Assembly (NCBI GenBank): GCA_003164135.1 | Contig: PLSD01000053.1 | Span: forward strand, 1 to 64,000 | DNA: 64,000 bases | Direction: 5' to 3' | Source: Acetobacteraceae bacterium | Lineage (GTDB): Bacteria; Pseudomonadota; Alphaproteobacteria; Acetobacterales; Acetobacteraceae | Notes under the pieces: generated by a model | What the model was told of the DNA's origin: nothing | The model's database searches: none | What the model saw: only the letters and a program-made list of their open reading frames with translations | Position numbers and translations under genes: made by a program | In this document: piece by piece, positions 20,975-30,485 of the stretch | Layout: each line of letters opens with the position of its first letter | Numbering within the stretch: position 1 is the stretch's first letter

Positions 20975-22827
20975 GACGCGCTCCTTTCGAAGACCTTGGC
21001 TGTATGCGGGAGGTGACCTTTGATCTTTTCCGCAATGCCACGCGCGGTGATCGGTGAGCCGTCGTAGTGCAGGATTTTGGGCAGGCGGGCGGGGTCGATT
21101 TCCAGCTCGTTGACGAGCAGCGTGCGCAGTTGGGCGTCACGGTTCTGCTCGACGACGAAGACTTTGTCGTGGGCCTCGATGAAGCCGTTGACCACGTCGC
21201 TGAAGGGGAAGCCACGGACGCGCATCAGGTCGATTTCGATGCCGTCCTCGGCTAGCAAATCAGCGGCTTCCAGCATGGCAGCCGAGGTGGAGCCGTAATA
21301 GATGACGCCGAGTTTGGTGGCTTTGGCGGCCGGGCGGACGACCGGGGCCGGAACCAAGGTTGCGGCGGTGGCGAACTTGCGCAGCAGGCGCTGCATGTTG
21401 TCCTCATACGCCGAACCGGATTCGGTGTAGCGGGCGTAGCGGTCTTTCGAGGTGCCGCGGGTGAAGAACGAGCCGCGCGTGGGGTGGGTGCCGGGGTAGG
21501 TGCGGTAGGGGATACCGTCGCCGTCGACGTCCAGGTATCGGCCAAAGTCCTTGCCGGATTCGAGTTCCTCGGCGGTCATGACCTTGCCGCGATCCATGCG
21601 TTTGTTGTCGTCCCAGGTGAGCGGGCGCGTGAGGCGCTCGTTCATGCCGATGTCGAGGTCGAGCAGCACGAAGACGGGAGTTTGCAGGCGGTCGGCGAGG
21701 TCGAACGCCTGGGCGCCGAAGGTGAAGCACTCGTAGGGGTCCTCGGGGAAGAGGAGGACGTGTTTGGTGTCGCCGTGCGAGGCGTAAGCGCAGGCCAGCA
21801 CGTCGCACTGCTGGGTGCGGGTGGGCATGCCGGTGGAGGGGCCGGCGCGCTGGACGTCAAAGATGACGGCGGGGATTTCGGCGAAATAGGCCAGGCCGAA
21901 GAATTCCTGCATCAGCGAAATGCCGGGGCCGGAGGTAGCGGTGAAGGCGCGGGCACCGTTCCAGGAGGCGCCGATGACCATGCCTATGGAGGAGAGTTCG
22001 TCCTCCGCCTGCACGATGGCGAATTTATTCTCGCCGGTTTCCTTATCGACGCGGAAGCGGGCGCAGTATTTCTGGAAGCCCTCGACCAGGGAGGTGGAGG
22101 GGGTGATGGGATACCAGGCTGCAACCGTGGCACCGCCGTAGACGGCGCCGAGGCCGGCGGCGGCGTTGCCCTCGATGGCAATGCGGTCACCCACGGCATC
22201 GGAACGGCGGACCCGCAGGCCGATGGGGTATTGCATGTGGCTCCGCGCGTAGTCCCGGCCCATGTGCAGGGCATAGATGTTGGCGGAGATCAGCTTTTCC
22301 TTGGCCTTGAACTGCTCGGCGATCAACGTTTCCAGCACGGCAATGTCGATATCCAGCAGGGCCGCGAGGGCGCCGACATAGATGATGTTCTTGAAGAGCT
22401 GGCGCTGGCGCGGGTCGGTGTATTCGCGGTTGCACAGCTCGGTCAGGGGCATGCCGATGACGACGATGTCCGTACGCAGGCGGCTTTCCGGGACCACGCG
22501 GCTGGAGTCGTAGAACAAATAGCCGCCGGGGAGGATGGAGGCGAGGTCCTGGTCCCAGGTTTGCGGGTTCATTGCGACCATCAGGTCGGTGCCTTCGCGC
22601 GCACCCATGTAGCCGGCCTCGGAGACGCGGATCTCGTACCAGGTGGGAAGGCCCTGGATGTTGGAGGGAAAAATGTTGCGCGTGGCCGCGGGGACGCCCA
22701 TGCGCAGGATCGCCTTGCCGAACATCTGGTTGGCGCTGGCTGAACCGGAGCCGTTGACGTTGGCGAATTTGACGACGAAATCGTTGACGCGGATGAGGCC
22801 GTCAACCGGTTTTACGACTTGGAGCAT
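20971..22827 (-). CDS. korA: 2-oxoacid:ferredoxin oxidoreductase fused gamma-alpha subunit (KorA-like)
   Basis: N-terminal gamma domain; YPITPSTSLVEGFQKY; TATSGPGISLMQEFFGLAYFAEIP; start at MLQVVKPV. Confidence 0.9.
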   Translation of the reverse strand: MLQVVKPVDGLIRVNDFVVKFANVNGSGSASANQMFGKAILRMGVPAATRNIFPSNIQGLPTWYEIRVSEAGYMGAREGTDLMVAMNPQTWDQDLASILPGGYLFYDSSRVVPESRLRTDIVVIGMPLTELCNREYTDPRQRQLFKNIIYVGALAALLDIDIAVLETLIAEQFKAKEKLISANIYALHMGRDYARSHMQYPIGLRVRRSDAVGDRIAIEGNAAAGLGAVYGGATVAAWYPITPSTSLVEGFQKYCARFRVDKETGENKFAIVQAEDELSSIGMVIGASWNGARAFTATSGPGISLMQEFFGLAYFAEIPAVIFDVQRAGPSTGMPTRTQQCDVLACAYASHGDTKHVLLFPEDPYECFTFGAQAFDLADRLQTPVFVLLDLDIGMNERLTRPLTWDDNKRMDRGKVMTAEELESGKDFGRYLDVDGDGIPYRTYPGTHPTRGSFFTRGTSKDRYARYTESGSAYEDNMQRLLRKFATAATLVPAPVVRPAAKATKLGVIYYGSTSAAMLEAADLLAEDGIEIDLMRVRGFPFSDVVNGFIEAHDKVFVVEQNRDAQLRTLLVNELEIDPARLPKILHYDGSPITARGIAEKIKGHLPHTAKVFERSAS

Positions 22828-24599
22828 GATGTTCCTGCCTGTGCCATATCGAGAAGAAAACGTTGCATGTCCCAGGCACCGGTCGGGCAACGCTCGGCAC
22901 ACATGCCGCAATGCAGACAAACATCCTCGTCCTTGACCATGACGCGGCGGGTTTTGAGTTCACCGGATACGTAAAGGTCCTGGGTAAGGTTAATCGCCGG
23001 GGCGCTGAGCCGGCCGCGCAGCTCGGGTTCATCGCCGTTGGCGGTGAAGGTGATGCAGTCTTCCGGGCAGATGTCGACGCAGGCATCGCATTCAATGCAA
23101 GCGGAGTCGGCGAAGACGGTCTGCACATCGCAGTTGAGGCAGCGCTGGGATTCGGCGAGGGCCTGGCTGAGGTCGAAGCCTAGCTCGACTTCGGTTTTGA
23201 TGTTGGCCAGGGCCGCGGTTTTTTCAGCGTGCGGGACGGCGTAGCGCAGGTCGTTGGAGATTTCGTTGTCGTAGCTCCACTCGTGGATGCCCATTTTCTG
23301 GCTGGTCATGCGCACGCCGGGGGCCGGACGGTCCTCGATGGAGCCGCCCTGGCAGAGACGGTCTATGGAAATCGCCGCCTGGTGGCCGTGGGCGACGGCC
23401 CAGATGATGTTTTTGGGGCCGAAAGCGGCGTCGCCACCGAAGAACACTTTTTCGTGAGTGGAGCGGTGGGTGGTCTCGTCCACCATCGGCATGCCCCAAC
23501 GGTCGAAGGCAATGCCGATGTCGCGCTCGATCCAGGGGAAGGAATTCTCCTGGCCGACGGCAACCAGCACGTCATCGCACGGGATATGCACGTCCGGCTC
23601 GCCGTTGTTCACCAGCTGGCGGCGGCCCTTGTCGTCGTAAACGGCATGCACCGTTTCGAACACCACGCCGGTGAGGCGGTTGTTCTCGTGGGTGAATTCC
23701 TTCGGGACCAGGAAGTTGAGGATGGGAATATCCTCATGCATCGCGTCGTCTTTTTCCCACGGGCTGGCCTTCATTTCCTTGAAGCCGCTGCGGACGACGA
23801 CTTTGACGTCAGTGCCGCCCATGCGGCGGGCCGAACGGCAGCAGTCCATGGCCGTGTTGCCGCCACCGAGCACGATAACGCGTTTGCCTATGGAGGTGAT
23901 GTGGCCAAAGGAGACCGAGGAAAGCCAGTCAATGCCCAGGTGGATGTTGGCGGCTGCCTCCTGGCGGCCGGGAATGTCCAGATCGCGGCCGCGCGGGGCG
24001 CCGGAGCCGACGAAAACGGCGTCGTAGCCCTCGTCGAGCAGGCTCTTCAGGCTGTTCACACGGGTGCCGAAGCGGGTTTCGACGCCGAGGTCGAGGATGT
24101 AGCCGACTTCCTCGTCGATGACTTCCTCGGGCAGGCGGAATTTGGGAATCTGGGTGCGGACCATGCCGCCGCCCTTCTGGCCCTCGTCGAAAATGGTGAT
24201 CTCGTAGCCCAGCGGCGCCAGGTCGCGCGCCACGGTCAGCGAGGCCGGGCCGGCACCGACCAGCGCGATGCGCTTGCCGTTTTTGCTGGAAGCGGGGGCC
24301 GGCATGCGGCCGGAAACATCGCCTTTGTAGTCAGCGGCGACGCGCTTGAGCCGGCAGATTGCCACCGGTTCTTCCTCGACGCGGCCGCGCCGGCACGCCG
24401 GTTCGCAAGGGCGGTCGCAGGTGCGGCCCAGAATGCCGGGGAATACGTTGGATTTCCAGTTGACCATGTATGCGTCGGCATAACGGCCCGCGGCGATCAA
24501 ACGGATATATTCGGGAACCGGCGTATGTGCCGGGCAGGCCCATTGGCAATCCACGACTTTATGGAAATAGCCGGGATCTTTAATATCGGTCGGCAGCAA
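22812..24599 (-). CDS. GltD-like FAD/NAD(P)-dependent oxidoreductase with C-terminal 2x[4Fe-4S] ferredoxin domain
   Basis: ALVGAGPASLTVARDLA, VIVLGGGNTAMDCCRSA; CIECDACVDICPEDC and CLHCGMCAERCPTGAW. Confidence 0.9.
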   Translation of the reverse strand: MLPTDIKDPGYFHKVVDCQWACPAHTPVPEYIRLIAAGRYADAYMVNWKSNVFPGILGRTCDRPCEPACRRGRVEEEPVAICRLKRVAADYKGDVSGRMPAPASSKNGKRIALVGAGPASLTVARDLAPLGYEITIFDEGQKGGGMVRTQIPKFRLPEEVIDEEVGYILDLGVETRFGTRVNSLKSLLDEGYDAVFVGSGAPRGRDLDIPGRQEAAANIHLGIDWLSSVSFGHITSIGKRVIVLGGGNTAMDCCRSARRMGGTDVKVVVRSGFKEMKASPWEKDDAMHEDIPILNFLVPKEFTHENNRLTGVVFETVHAVYDDKGRRQLVNNGEPDVHIPCDDVLVAVGQENSFPWIERDIGIAFDRWGMPMVDETTHRSTHEKVFFGGDAAFGPKNIIWAVAHGHQAAISIDRLCQGGSIEDRPAPGVRMTSQKMGIHEWSYDNEISNDLRYAVPHAEKTAALANIKTEVELGFDLSQALAESQRCLNCDVQTVFADSACIECDACVDICPEDCITFTANGDEPELRGRLSAPAINLTQDLYVSGELKTRRVMVKDEDVCLHCGMCAERCPTGAWDMQRFLLDMAQAGTSCSKS

Positions 24600-24815
24600 G
24601 TCCAGTTCCCTCCAATACCAGCCATGACCTGCCAGCTTGGTTCTGGCATCAGGGCTGCTACAGCTTCATCATGCTATCACGGCGTCGAACCCTACCGTGT
24701 GGCGAGTGCTTTAGGCGGAATAAACCACCCCAGCAACATCGCTCGCATGCACTGGACGCATAGCCCCCGCGCCCCCGGCCCAAGGATGCGGGCGTGGTTT
24801 GGGAAAGGAAGGCTA

Positions 24816-24830
24816 AGGGGCGCTGCCCCT
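24816..24830. repeat. Short GC-rich hairpin AGGGGC-GCT-GCCCCT (extragenic palindrome)
   Basis: Direct reading; perfect 6-bp stem with 3-nt loop in non-coding DNA. Confidence 0.4.
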
Positions 24831-24929
24831 GGCGTCTCATTTATAGAACTCACAAACTAAGGTGATGGCATGCATGGATGGCGTTTGCGGCTCCTTCGCA
24901 GGCGCTAGACCGCCAAGTGCATGCATGCT

Positions 24930-25050
24930 TGCGGCTGGATCGTGGCCAACTCGCGGCGGCGTGCCTCGGCGGCTCCGGCGACGTCCTCGGGTGCCATCAG
25001 CTGCTTGCCGAGCATTGGGAGCATATGTGCCTCAACCTTCGGCAGCCTTA
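24930..25050 (-). pseudogene. Possible recombinase-type coding remnant
   Basis: Minus-strand translation gives KVEAHMLPMLGKQLMAPEDVAGAAEARRREL, resembling the linker of large serine recombinases; no full ORF. Confidence 0.2.
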
Positions 25051-25344
25051 AGCATCAACTAGGGACGGCGCTCGCTGGCGCTGAGACGGATTTGTGACCT
25101 TGCTCCTAGCTGGGCCTTTCAGACGCCGGTCTCAGAAAAAAACTCAAGGGACATATTTTCAACCTGCTTCCACAAGGTTATTGGCTAACCAAAAGGGGAA
25201 CGGGTGAGGCCGATGCGGTAATCAATCCGACATAATACGGCCCCGAAAAACTCGCTGGCATATAATGTTAAGTTGCAGAATTTTTTCTTGCTCGCGGCTT
25301 AAGTTATCGCCATACTGCAGTGCACAATAGAGAGGTCAAGCAGC

Positions 25345-26814
25345 ATGAGTCAGCTCGCCAATCTCATCTCTGCCGCCAGCCAACAGCTGGATTCCGCTTT
25401 TGCCGTGACTCCCGTCATTCTTTCCGGCGGCACCGGTTCGCGGCTCTGGCCGGTTTCACGTCCCAGCTTTCCGAAACAATTCTGGCCTCTTGTTTCGGAA
25501 CGATCGCTGATCCAGGACACCGCACTGCGCTCCATTGGAGACGGATTTGCGGCACCGATCGTGGTCTGTAACGAGGATCACCGTTTTCTCGTCGCCGAGC
25601 AGTTGCGGGATATTGGTGTGGCCGGGAGCCGCATTGTTCTGGAGCCGGTTGGCCGCAATAGCGCCCCGGCCGTTGCCGCGGCGGCATTGCTGGCCGCGGA
25701 GGATGATCCGCTTACCGTATTGTGGATGATGGCGGCGGATGCCGCCATTGAAGATACCGAGGCGCTGCACGGCGCCCTGGCCAAAGCCTATTTGGCGGCT
25801 CTTGCCGGCCATTTTGTAACCTTCGGCATTAAGGCGGACAGGCCTGAGACCGGCTATGGCTACATAGAGGTCGGTCCGGAGCTGGAGTGTGTTGCCGGCG
25901 TGCATGGCGTGAGCCGGTTTCTGGAAAAGCCGGAACGGGCTGGGGCATTGGCCATGCTCGAGGCCGGGGGGTATCTGTGGAATTCCGGAATGTTTGTCTT
26001 CACAGCAAAGACGCTGCTGGAGGAGATGGAAATCCACGCCCCCAAGGTTCTGGCCGCGGTGCGCCCCGCCCTGGCGGCCCGCCGCGCCGATCTCGACTTC
26101 ATCCGGCTTGACCCTGACGCTTTCGCGGCCTGCCCAGATGTCAGCCTGGACTACGCCGTTGCCGAACATACCGAGCGCGCGGCAGTCGTGCCCACGGATA
26201 TTGGGTGGTCCGACGTGGGAAGCTGGAGTGCGTTATGGGAGCTTGGCGCCAAGGATGCCGCCGGTAATGTGACGCATGGCGATGTGCTGTTGGAGAACAC
26301 CGCCAATTGCTACGTACGTAGCGATGGCATGCTGACCGCCGTGATGGGCCTGACCGACGCGGTCGTTATCACAACGGAGGATGCGGTTCTCGTTCTGCAC
26401 CGGGATTATGCCCAGGATGTGAAACAAATTGTTGAACGGCTGAGGGCGGCAAAGCGACATGAGGGGGTTTCGCATAACCGGATTTACCGGCCATGGGGAT
26501 TTTACGAGCAGTTGATCCAGGGTGACAGGTTTCAGGTGAAGCGCATTGTCGTAAACCCTGGAAACAAACTGTCTCTGCAGAAGCATTTCCATAGGGCTGA
26601 GCATTGGGTGGTCGTTGCTGGTACCGCGCTTGTGACGCGGGACGACGAGCAGTTGCTGCTGCGGGAAAATGAGAGCGTGTATTTGCCACTTGGCTGCGTG
26701 CACCGGCTGGAGAACCCGGGGAAGATTCCGCTGCTGCTGATCGAGGTTCAGTCTGGGGGGTATTTGGGTGAGGATGATATCGTACGGATTGAGGATACTT
26801 ATGGCCGTCAATAA
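25345..26814 (+). CDS. manC: Mannose-1-phosphate guanylyltransferase/mannose-6-phosphate isomerase
   Basis: VILSGGTGSRLWPVSRPSFPKQFWPL; C-terminal cupin YRPWGFYEQLIQGDRFQVKRIVVNPGNKLSLQKHFHRAEHWVVV. Confidence 0.96.
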   Translation: MSQLANLISAASQQLDSAFAVTPVILSGGTGSRLWPVSRPSFPKQFWPLVSERSLIQDTALRSIGDGFAAPIVVCNEDHRFLVAEQLRDIGVAGSRIVLEPVGRNSAPAVAAAALLAAEDDPLTVLWMMAADAAIEDTEALHGALAKAYLAALAGHFVTFGIKADRPETGYGYIEVGPELECVAGVHGVSRFLEKPERAGALAMLEAGGYLWNSGMFVFTAKTLLEEMEIHAPKVLAAVRPALAARRADLDFIRLDPDAFAACPDVSLDYAVAEHTERAAVVPTDIGWSDVGSWSALWELGAKDAAGNVTHGDVLLENTANCYVRSDGMLTAVMGLTDAVVITTEDAVLVLHRDYAQDVKQIVERLRAAKRHEGVSHNRIYRPWGFYEQLIQGDRFQVKRIVVNPGNKLSLQKHFHRAEHWVVVAGTALVTRDDEQLLLRENESVYLPLGCVHRLENPGKIPLLLIEVQSGGYLGEDDIVRIEDTYGRQ

Positions 26815-27348
26815 TTTGCCAGTGTGATCACTCGATTGTCCGCGCCGGGCTGGTGAAGCCGTTTTATCCGAAGGGTGAGACTAGCTGGTGCAGGCCCACT
26901 TTTTTGCCGCAGGACGCGCTGATGCGGAGATTGCGGCAGGGCAGAACGACGCTACATCGGAAGACCTGCGGTTCCGTTCGGCGGAAGATGGCATCTTGAC
27001 CTTGTGTTCGACACTGTGCCGGCTCCTCAACGGGAATAATCGTCGAGAATGGTGGAAAGGTACAGCCAGCTCCAGTCAAAACCCTTCAGATTTGTGAGGC
27101 GGGTCTGCGAAAGCCGGTTGGGGTAAGAAAATTGCCCAGGACGCTGAGCGCGCCGGGCGGCCGTTGGTGCAGGCTGTTATTGCGACTTGCAAACATTTCG
27201 CCGGACAAAATCCGTGTCAGTATCAAATCTTCTTGCATTTTCTTGGCGGCTTTGCGCATAGTGTCTACCATCTGGTGAAGGACGGAAGGTACGGCGTCCT
27301 GCGTGATGACGATGCCCAGGTGAGTGGCTTTCCCATAATTCGAGGCGC

Positions 27349-28608
27349 ATGGCGATGCAACGTGTATCCTATCTGGATGGGCTGAGAGGATTTGCCGCGC
27401 TGCAGGTGGTGCTGCTTCACTATCTTACCGCCTTTGCTCCTGCCATTGCCAATGTAAACCCGGCGATTCCTCACCCCGGATGGGAGGACAGATTCATCCA
27501 TTCGCCGTGCTTCTTCCTGGCAGACGGCTATATGGCCGTATCGATCTTCTTCCTCATCAGCGGGCTCGTGCTGACTTACTCTTTTGAGTCCAGCGCTGAT
27601 GTTTTTGGAAATCTTCTGGCCCGGCGCGTGGTGCGGCTTGGGGTTCCGATGGCGGCCTCCGTGCTACTGGGGGCGCTGTGGTTCCTGCTGTTCCCCGGCG
27701 CGCACGCGGGTGCCGCAGCCTGGCTGGGCGGCAATGACTGGCTGCGCAACACGGGGCCGGCGCCGGTGACGGCGGGGCTGGTCGCAAAGGAAATCCTGTT
27801 GTGCGGCCTGCTGCTGGGGCATGCGCATTTTTCGCTGATTCTGCCGGGTAGTTTTGGCGAACGGGCAGGGCTACTGGAATTGTCGCAGTCGCCGAACGCG
27901 CCGTTGTGGACGCTGCATCTTGAATTATACGGTTCGCTGCTGCTGTTGGGGCTGGTAATGCTGGAGCGCCGTTTGAGTGCGGGTTGGTGCACGGCACTGC
28001 GCGTCGCCCTACTGCTGGTTCTGATCGCACATCCGCTCGGGCTGTTCATCATCGGCCATTGGGCGGCGAAAATGCTGCAGGCGGAGGCATGGCGCGCGCG
28101 GTTGAAGGGGCGCGTAGCGCGCGTGCTGGCGGTGCTGGCGCTGGGCACGGGAATTGCGATGTCCGCGCATCTTGTTCCTGCTGGGGTTATCCATGGCTTC
28201 CTCGCCGCCACGCGGTTTGAGAAACTGCCGATGCGGGTTGATGAATTCCATTTCTATTCGCATTTCGGCGCCATCCTCATTTTTTTCGCCGTCCTTGCAC
28301 TACCCGGCGCGCAGAGCCTGCTGGGCTCGCGCCTGGGGCTGCTGCTCGGGCGGTATTCCTTCAGCCTCTATCTCGTGCATTTCCCCATCCTGCTCACCGT
28401 GACGATGGCGTGCCTGTTGCGGTTGCATGACGCACCGCCAGCGCTCGCGATTGGCACGGCCAGCGCCTGCGGCCTGGCGGCGACGGTGGTGGCGGCTCTG
28501 CTGTTTGAGCGGCTGGTCGACCGGCCCGCGATTTCCCTCAGCCGTTTTCTAAGGATTTTTGGACGACGCACGCGCGCTCTGCCCGTGGAGGTGGCGCGTG
28601 CGCGGTGA
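27349..28608 (+). CDS. Acyltransferase 3 family membrane protein
   Basis: YLDGLRGFAALQVVLLHYLTAF; FFLISGLVLTYSF; multi-TM. Confidence 0.9.
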   Translation: MAMQRVSYLDGLRGFAALQVVLLHYLTAFAPAIANVNPAIPHPGWEDRFIHSPCFFLADGYMAVSIFFLISGLVLTYSFESSADVFGNLLARRVVRLGVPMAASVLLGALWFLLFPGAHAGAAAWLGGNDWLRNTGPAPVTAGLVAKEILLCGLLLGHAHFSLILPGSFGERAGLLELSQSPNAPLWTLHLELYGSLLLLGLVMLERRLSAGWCTALRVALLLVLIAHPLGLFIIGHWAAKMLQAEAWRARLKGRVARVLAVLALGTGIAMSAHLVPAGVIHGFLAATRFEKLPMRVDEFHFYSHFGAILIFFAVLALPGAQSLLGSRLGLLLGRYSFSLYLVHFPILLTVTMACLLRLHDAPPALAIGTASACGLAATVVAALLFERLVDRPAISLSRFLRIFGRRTRALPVEVARAR

Positions 28609-29569
28609 TATTGTCCATGATGGCGGACGCCGGCTCCCCTATCTGGATGGCTGGCGCGGCCTGTGCATCCTCGTCGTGCTGGCGGGGCTGGCCGTGTATG
28701 TGGCGTTCTGCGCGGTGTCCTTCACGGCGCCGGGATATAAGCATGTGCGGCCCTTGGACGTTGCCGCGGCGCTGCTGCTCCTCAGCAGTTACCGGGTGGA
28801 ATATTTTGGCCAGAGCCAAGTGCTGGACCATACCTGGTCGCTCTCCGTCGAGGAACGTTCCTATCTGATGCTGGGGTTGTTGGCTGCATGGCTGCGCGCC
28901 CGCACCGCCGCCCTGGCCCGCTTGGTGATCCTCGCCCTGGCGCTGGTGATGGCCGTGAAAGGGCTTGTGCAGACCTACATCTTTCCCACTAATGACCTCG
29001 TGCTGAATGTGCCCGCGCGGCGTTGGCATGAATATTTTGACGTCTATTGGCGTTCCGACATTCATGCCGCCTCGGTGTTCGCCGCCGCCTTCGTGTATCT
29101 GAGTTTCCGCGCCCGGGGCGGTGGCACGCTGCCGCCCGCCGCCGTGACCATGCTTGCACTGTGCGGCGTGCTCAGTTTTCTTACCGTGCTGCCCCAGCCA
29201 GTTCGTTTTACCATAGGCACCGCCTGCCTCGCCGTTACCGTCTGTGCCCTGGATGCGCCCTCCAACCCGCTGCGGGGGGTTCTGGCCAGCCGCATCCTCA
29301 TTCTGTTTGGCACCTGGTCTTATTCGATTTATATCTGGCAGCAGATATTCTATAAACTTTTCCAGTCGATGCGGGCCTCCGGCGCGCTGACGGCGGTGGA
29401 GGGCGGGCTGTTGCGGCCAGCTTTCATGCTTGGCGCCTGCATGGCCGGAATTCTCTCCTACCATCTGGTGGAGCGGCCGGCACGGCGCTACATCAATGAA
29501 CGTTGGACGAGCCCTATGCTGCGGCACGTGGCGGTCGTGCCCATGGTGGCGCTGCCCGGAGATCGGTAG
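28598..29569 (+). CDS. Acyltransferase 3 family protein, apparently internally deleted
   Basis: YLDGWRGLCILVVLAG then LAVYVAFCAVSF; HTWSLSVEERSYLMLGLLAAW retained; catalytic-His region missing; GTG start. Confidence 0.7.
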   Translation: MRGDIVHDGGRRLPYLDGWRGLCILVVLAGLAVYVAFCAVSFTAPGYKHVRPLDVAAALLLLSSYRVEYFGQSQVLDHTWSLSVEERSYLMLGLLAAWLRARTAALARLVILALALVMAVKGLVQTYIFPTNDLVLNVPARRWHEYFDVYWRSDIHAASVFAAAFVYLSFRARGGGTLPPAAVTMLALCGVLSFLTVLPQPVRFTIGTACLAVTVCALDAPSNPLRGVLASRILILFGTWSYSIYIWQQIFYKLFQSMRASGALTAVEGGLLRPAFMLGACMAGILSYHLVERPARRYINERWTSPMLRHVAVVPMVALPGDR

Positions 29570-29570
29570 C

Positions 29571-30419
29571 GTGTCAGGTTTTTTCGCGCTTCGGGCCAGG
29601 GCGTGCCTTGTGGCCTCCGTTCTGGGCGGGCTGGCGCTGGGTGGCAGTGCCGTGCTTGGCGCCGCGGGTCAGGCAACCGCGCCGTCGCTTGATCTTAGCG
29701 GTTACAGGGTAAGTTTTGATGATGAATTCAAAACATTTGACATCTCCGCGCAGGGGCCGGACGGCGTGTGGAAGGCCCACACGCCCTGGCACGGCGATTT
29801 CGGCGATGCCGCGTTCGGCGATCCGGGGCCGGGCGGGCCGTTCTCGCTCACCGCGCAGGGGCTGGCGATTACGGCCACGCGTCAACCTGATGGCAAATGG
29901 GTTTCGGGGCTGATCTGCTCGGTGGACAAGGATGGGGCGGGGCAGCACGGATTTTCGCAGCAATATGGCTATTTCGAGATGGAGGCGATGCTGCCCAGTG
30001 GCCCCGGCACCTGGCCGGCCTTTTGGTTGATTGGTACCGACAAGACCAGCTCTGCCGCTGAGATCGATGTAATTGAGTATTATGGAAGTTTCACGAAATA
30101 TTTTCACACCACCGAGCATGTCTGGGTAAATGGTAGCAACAAATTGCTACGCACGCGGATGGTCGAGGTGCCGGCAGGGAGTCTGTCATCAGGCTATAAT
30201 AAATTTGGCGTACTCATCACCCCGCAGATGACGAGCTTTTATCTGAACCGTCACGAATATTGGCGCACACCGACACCGCCGGAATACAGGCAACCAATGT
30301 ATATCCTCGCCAATCTGGCGCTGGGTGGCGGCTGGCCCATTGCTGGGCTGACCTCGCCGCAGGTGATGCGAATTGGCTATATCCGGGTGTACCAGAAATT
30401 GTCCGCGCCCAAGGATTAA
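29571..30419 (+). CDS. Glycoside hydrolase family 16 protein
   Basis: SAAEIDVIEYYGSFTKYFHTTEHVW (ExDxxE-type GH16 motif); N-terminal hydrophobic segment; GTG start. Confidence 0.85.
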   Translation: MSGFFALRARACLVASVLGGLALGGSAVLGAAGQATAPSLDLSGYRVSFDDEFKTFDISAQGPDGVWKAHTPWHGDFGDAAFGDPGPGGPFSLTAQGLAITATRQPDGKWVSGLICSVDKDGAGQHGFSQQYGYFEMEAMLPSGPGTWPAFWLIGTDKTSSAAEIDVIEYYGSFTKYFHTTEHVWVNGSNKLLRTRMVEVPAGSLSSGYNKFGVLITPQMTSFYLNRHEYWRTPTPPEYRQPMYILANLALGGGWPIAGLTSPQVMRIGYIRVYQKLSAPKD

Positions 30420-30420
30420 G

Positions 30421-30485
30421 TTTAGAGCCGGATGACTTCAGATAGAACCGAAAAACGATTCCATCCGAAGTCATCCGGCTCTAAA
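30421..30485. terminator. Long palindromic element (19-bp perfect arms) between convergent genes; bidirectional terminator or extragenic repeat
   Basis: TTTAGAGCCGGATGACTTC (30421-30439) and GAAGTCATCCGGCTCTAAA (30467-30485). Confidence 0.75.

Noticed and set aside
21484-22743. 419-aa + strand ORF
   Set aside because: Antisense to korA; G/A/V/D-rich shadow with no recognisable motif.
23229-24860. 543-aa + strand ORF
   Set aside because: Antisense to the well-supported GltD-like flavoprotein; shadow composition.
28538-29527. 329-aa minus-strand ORF (MPQHRARPTFIDV...)
   Set aside because: Antisense to the acyltransferase; H/Q/G-rich shadow, no motif.
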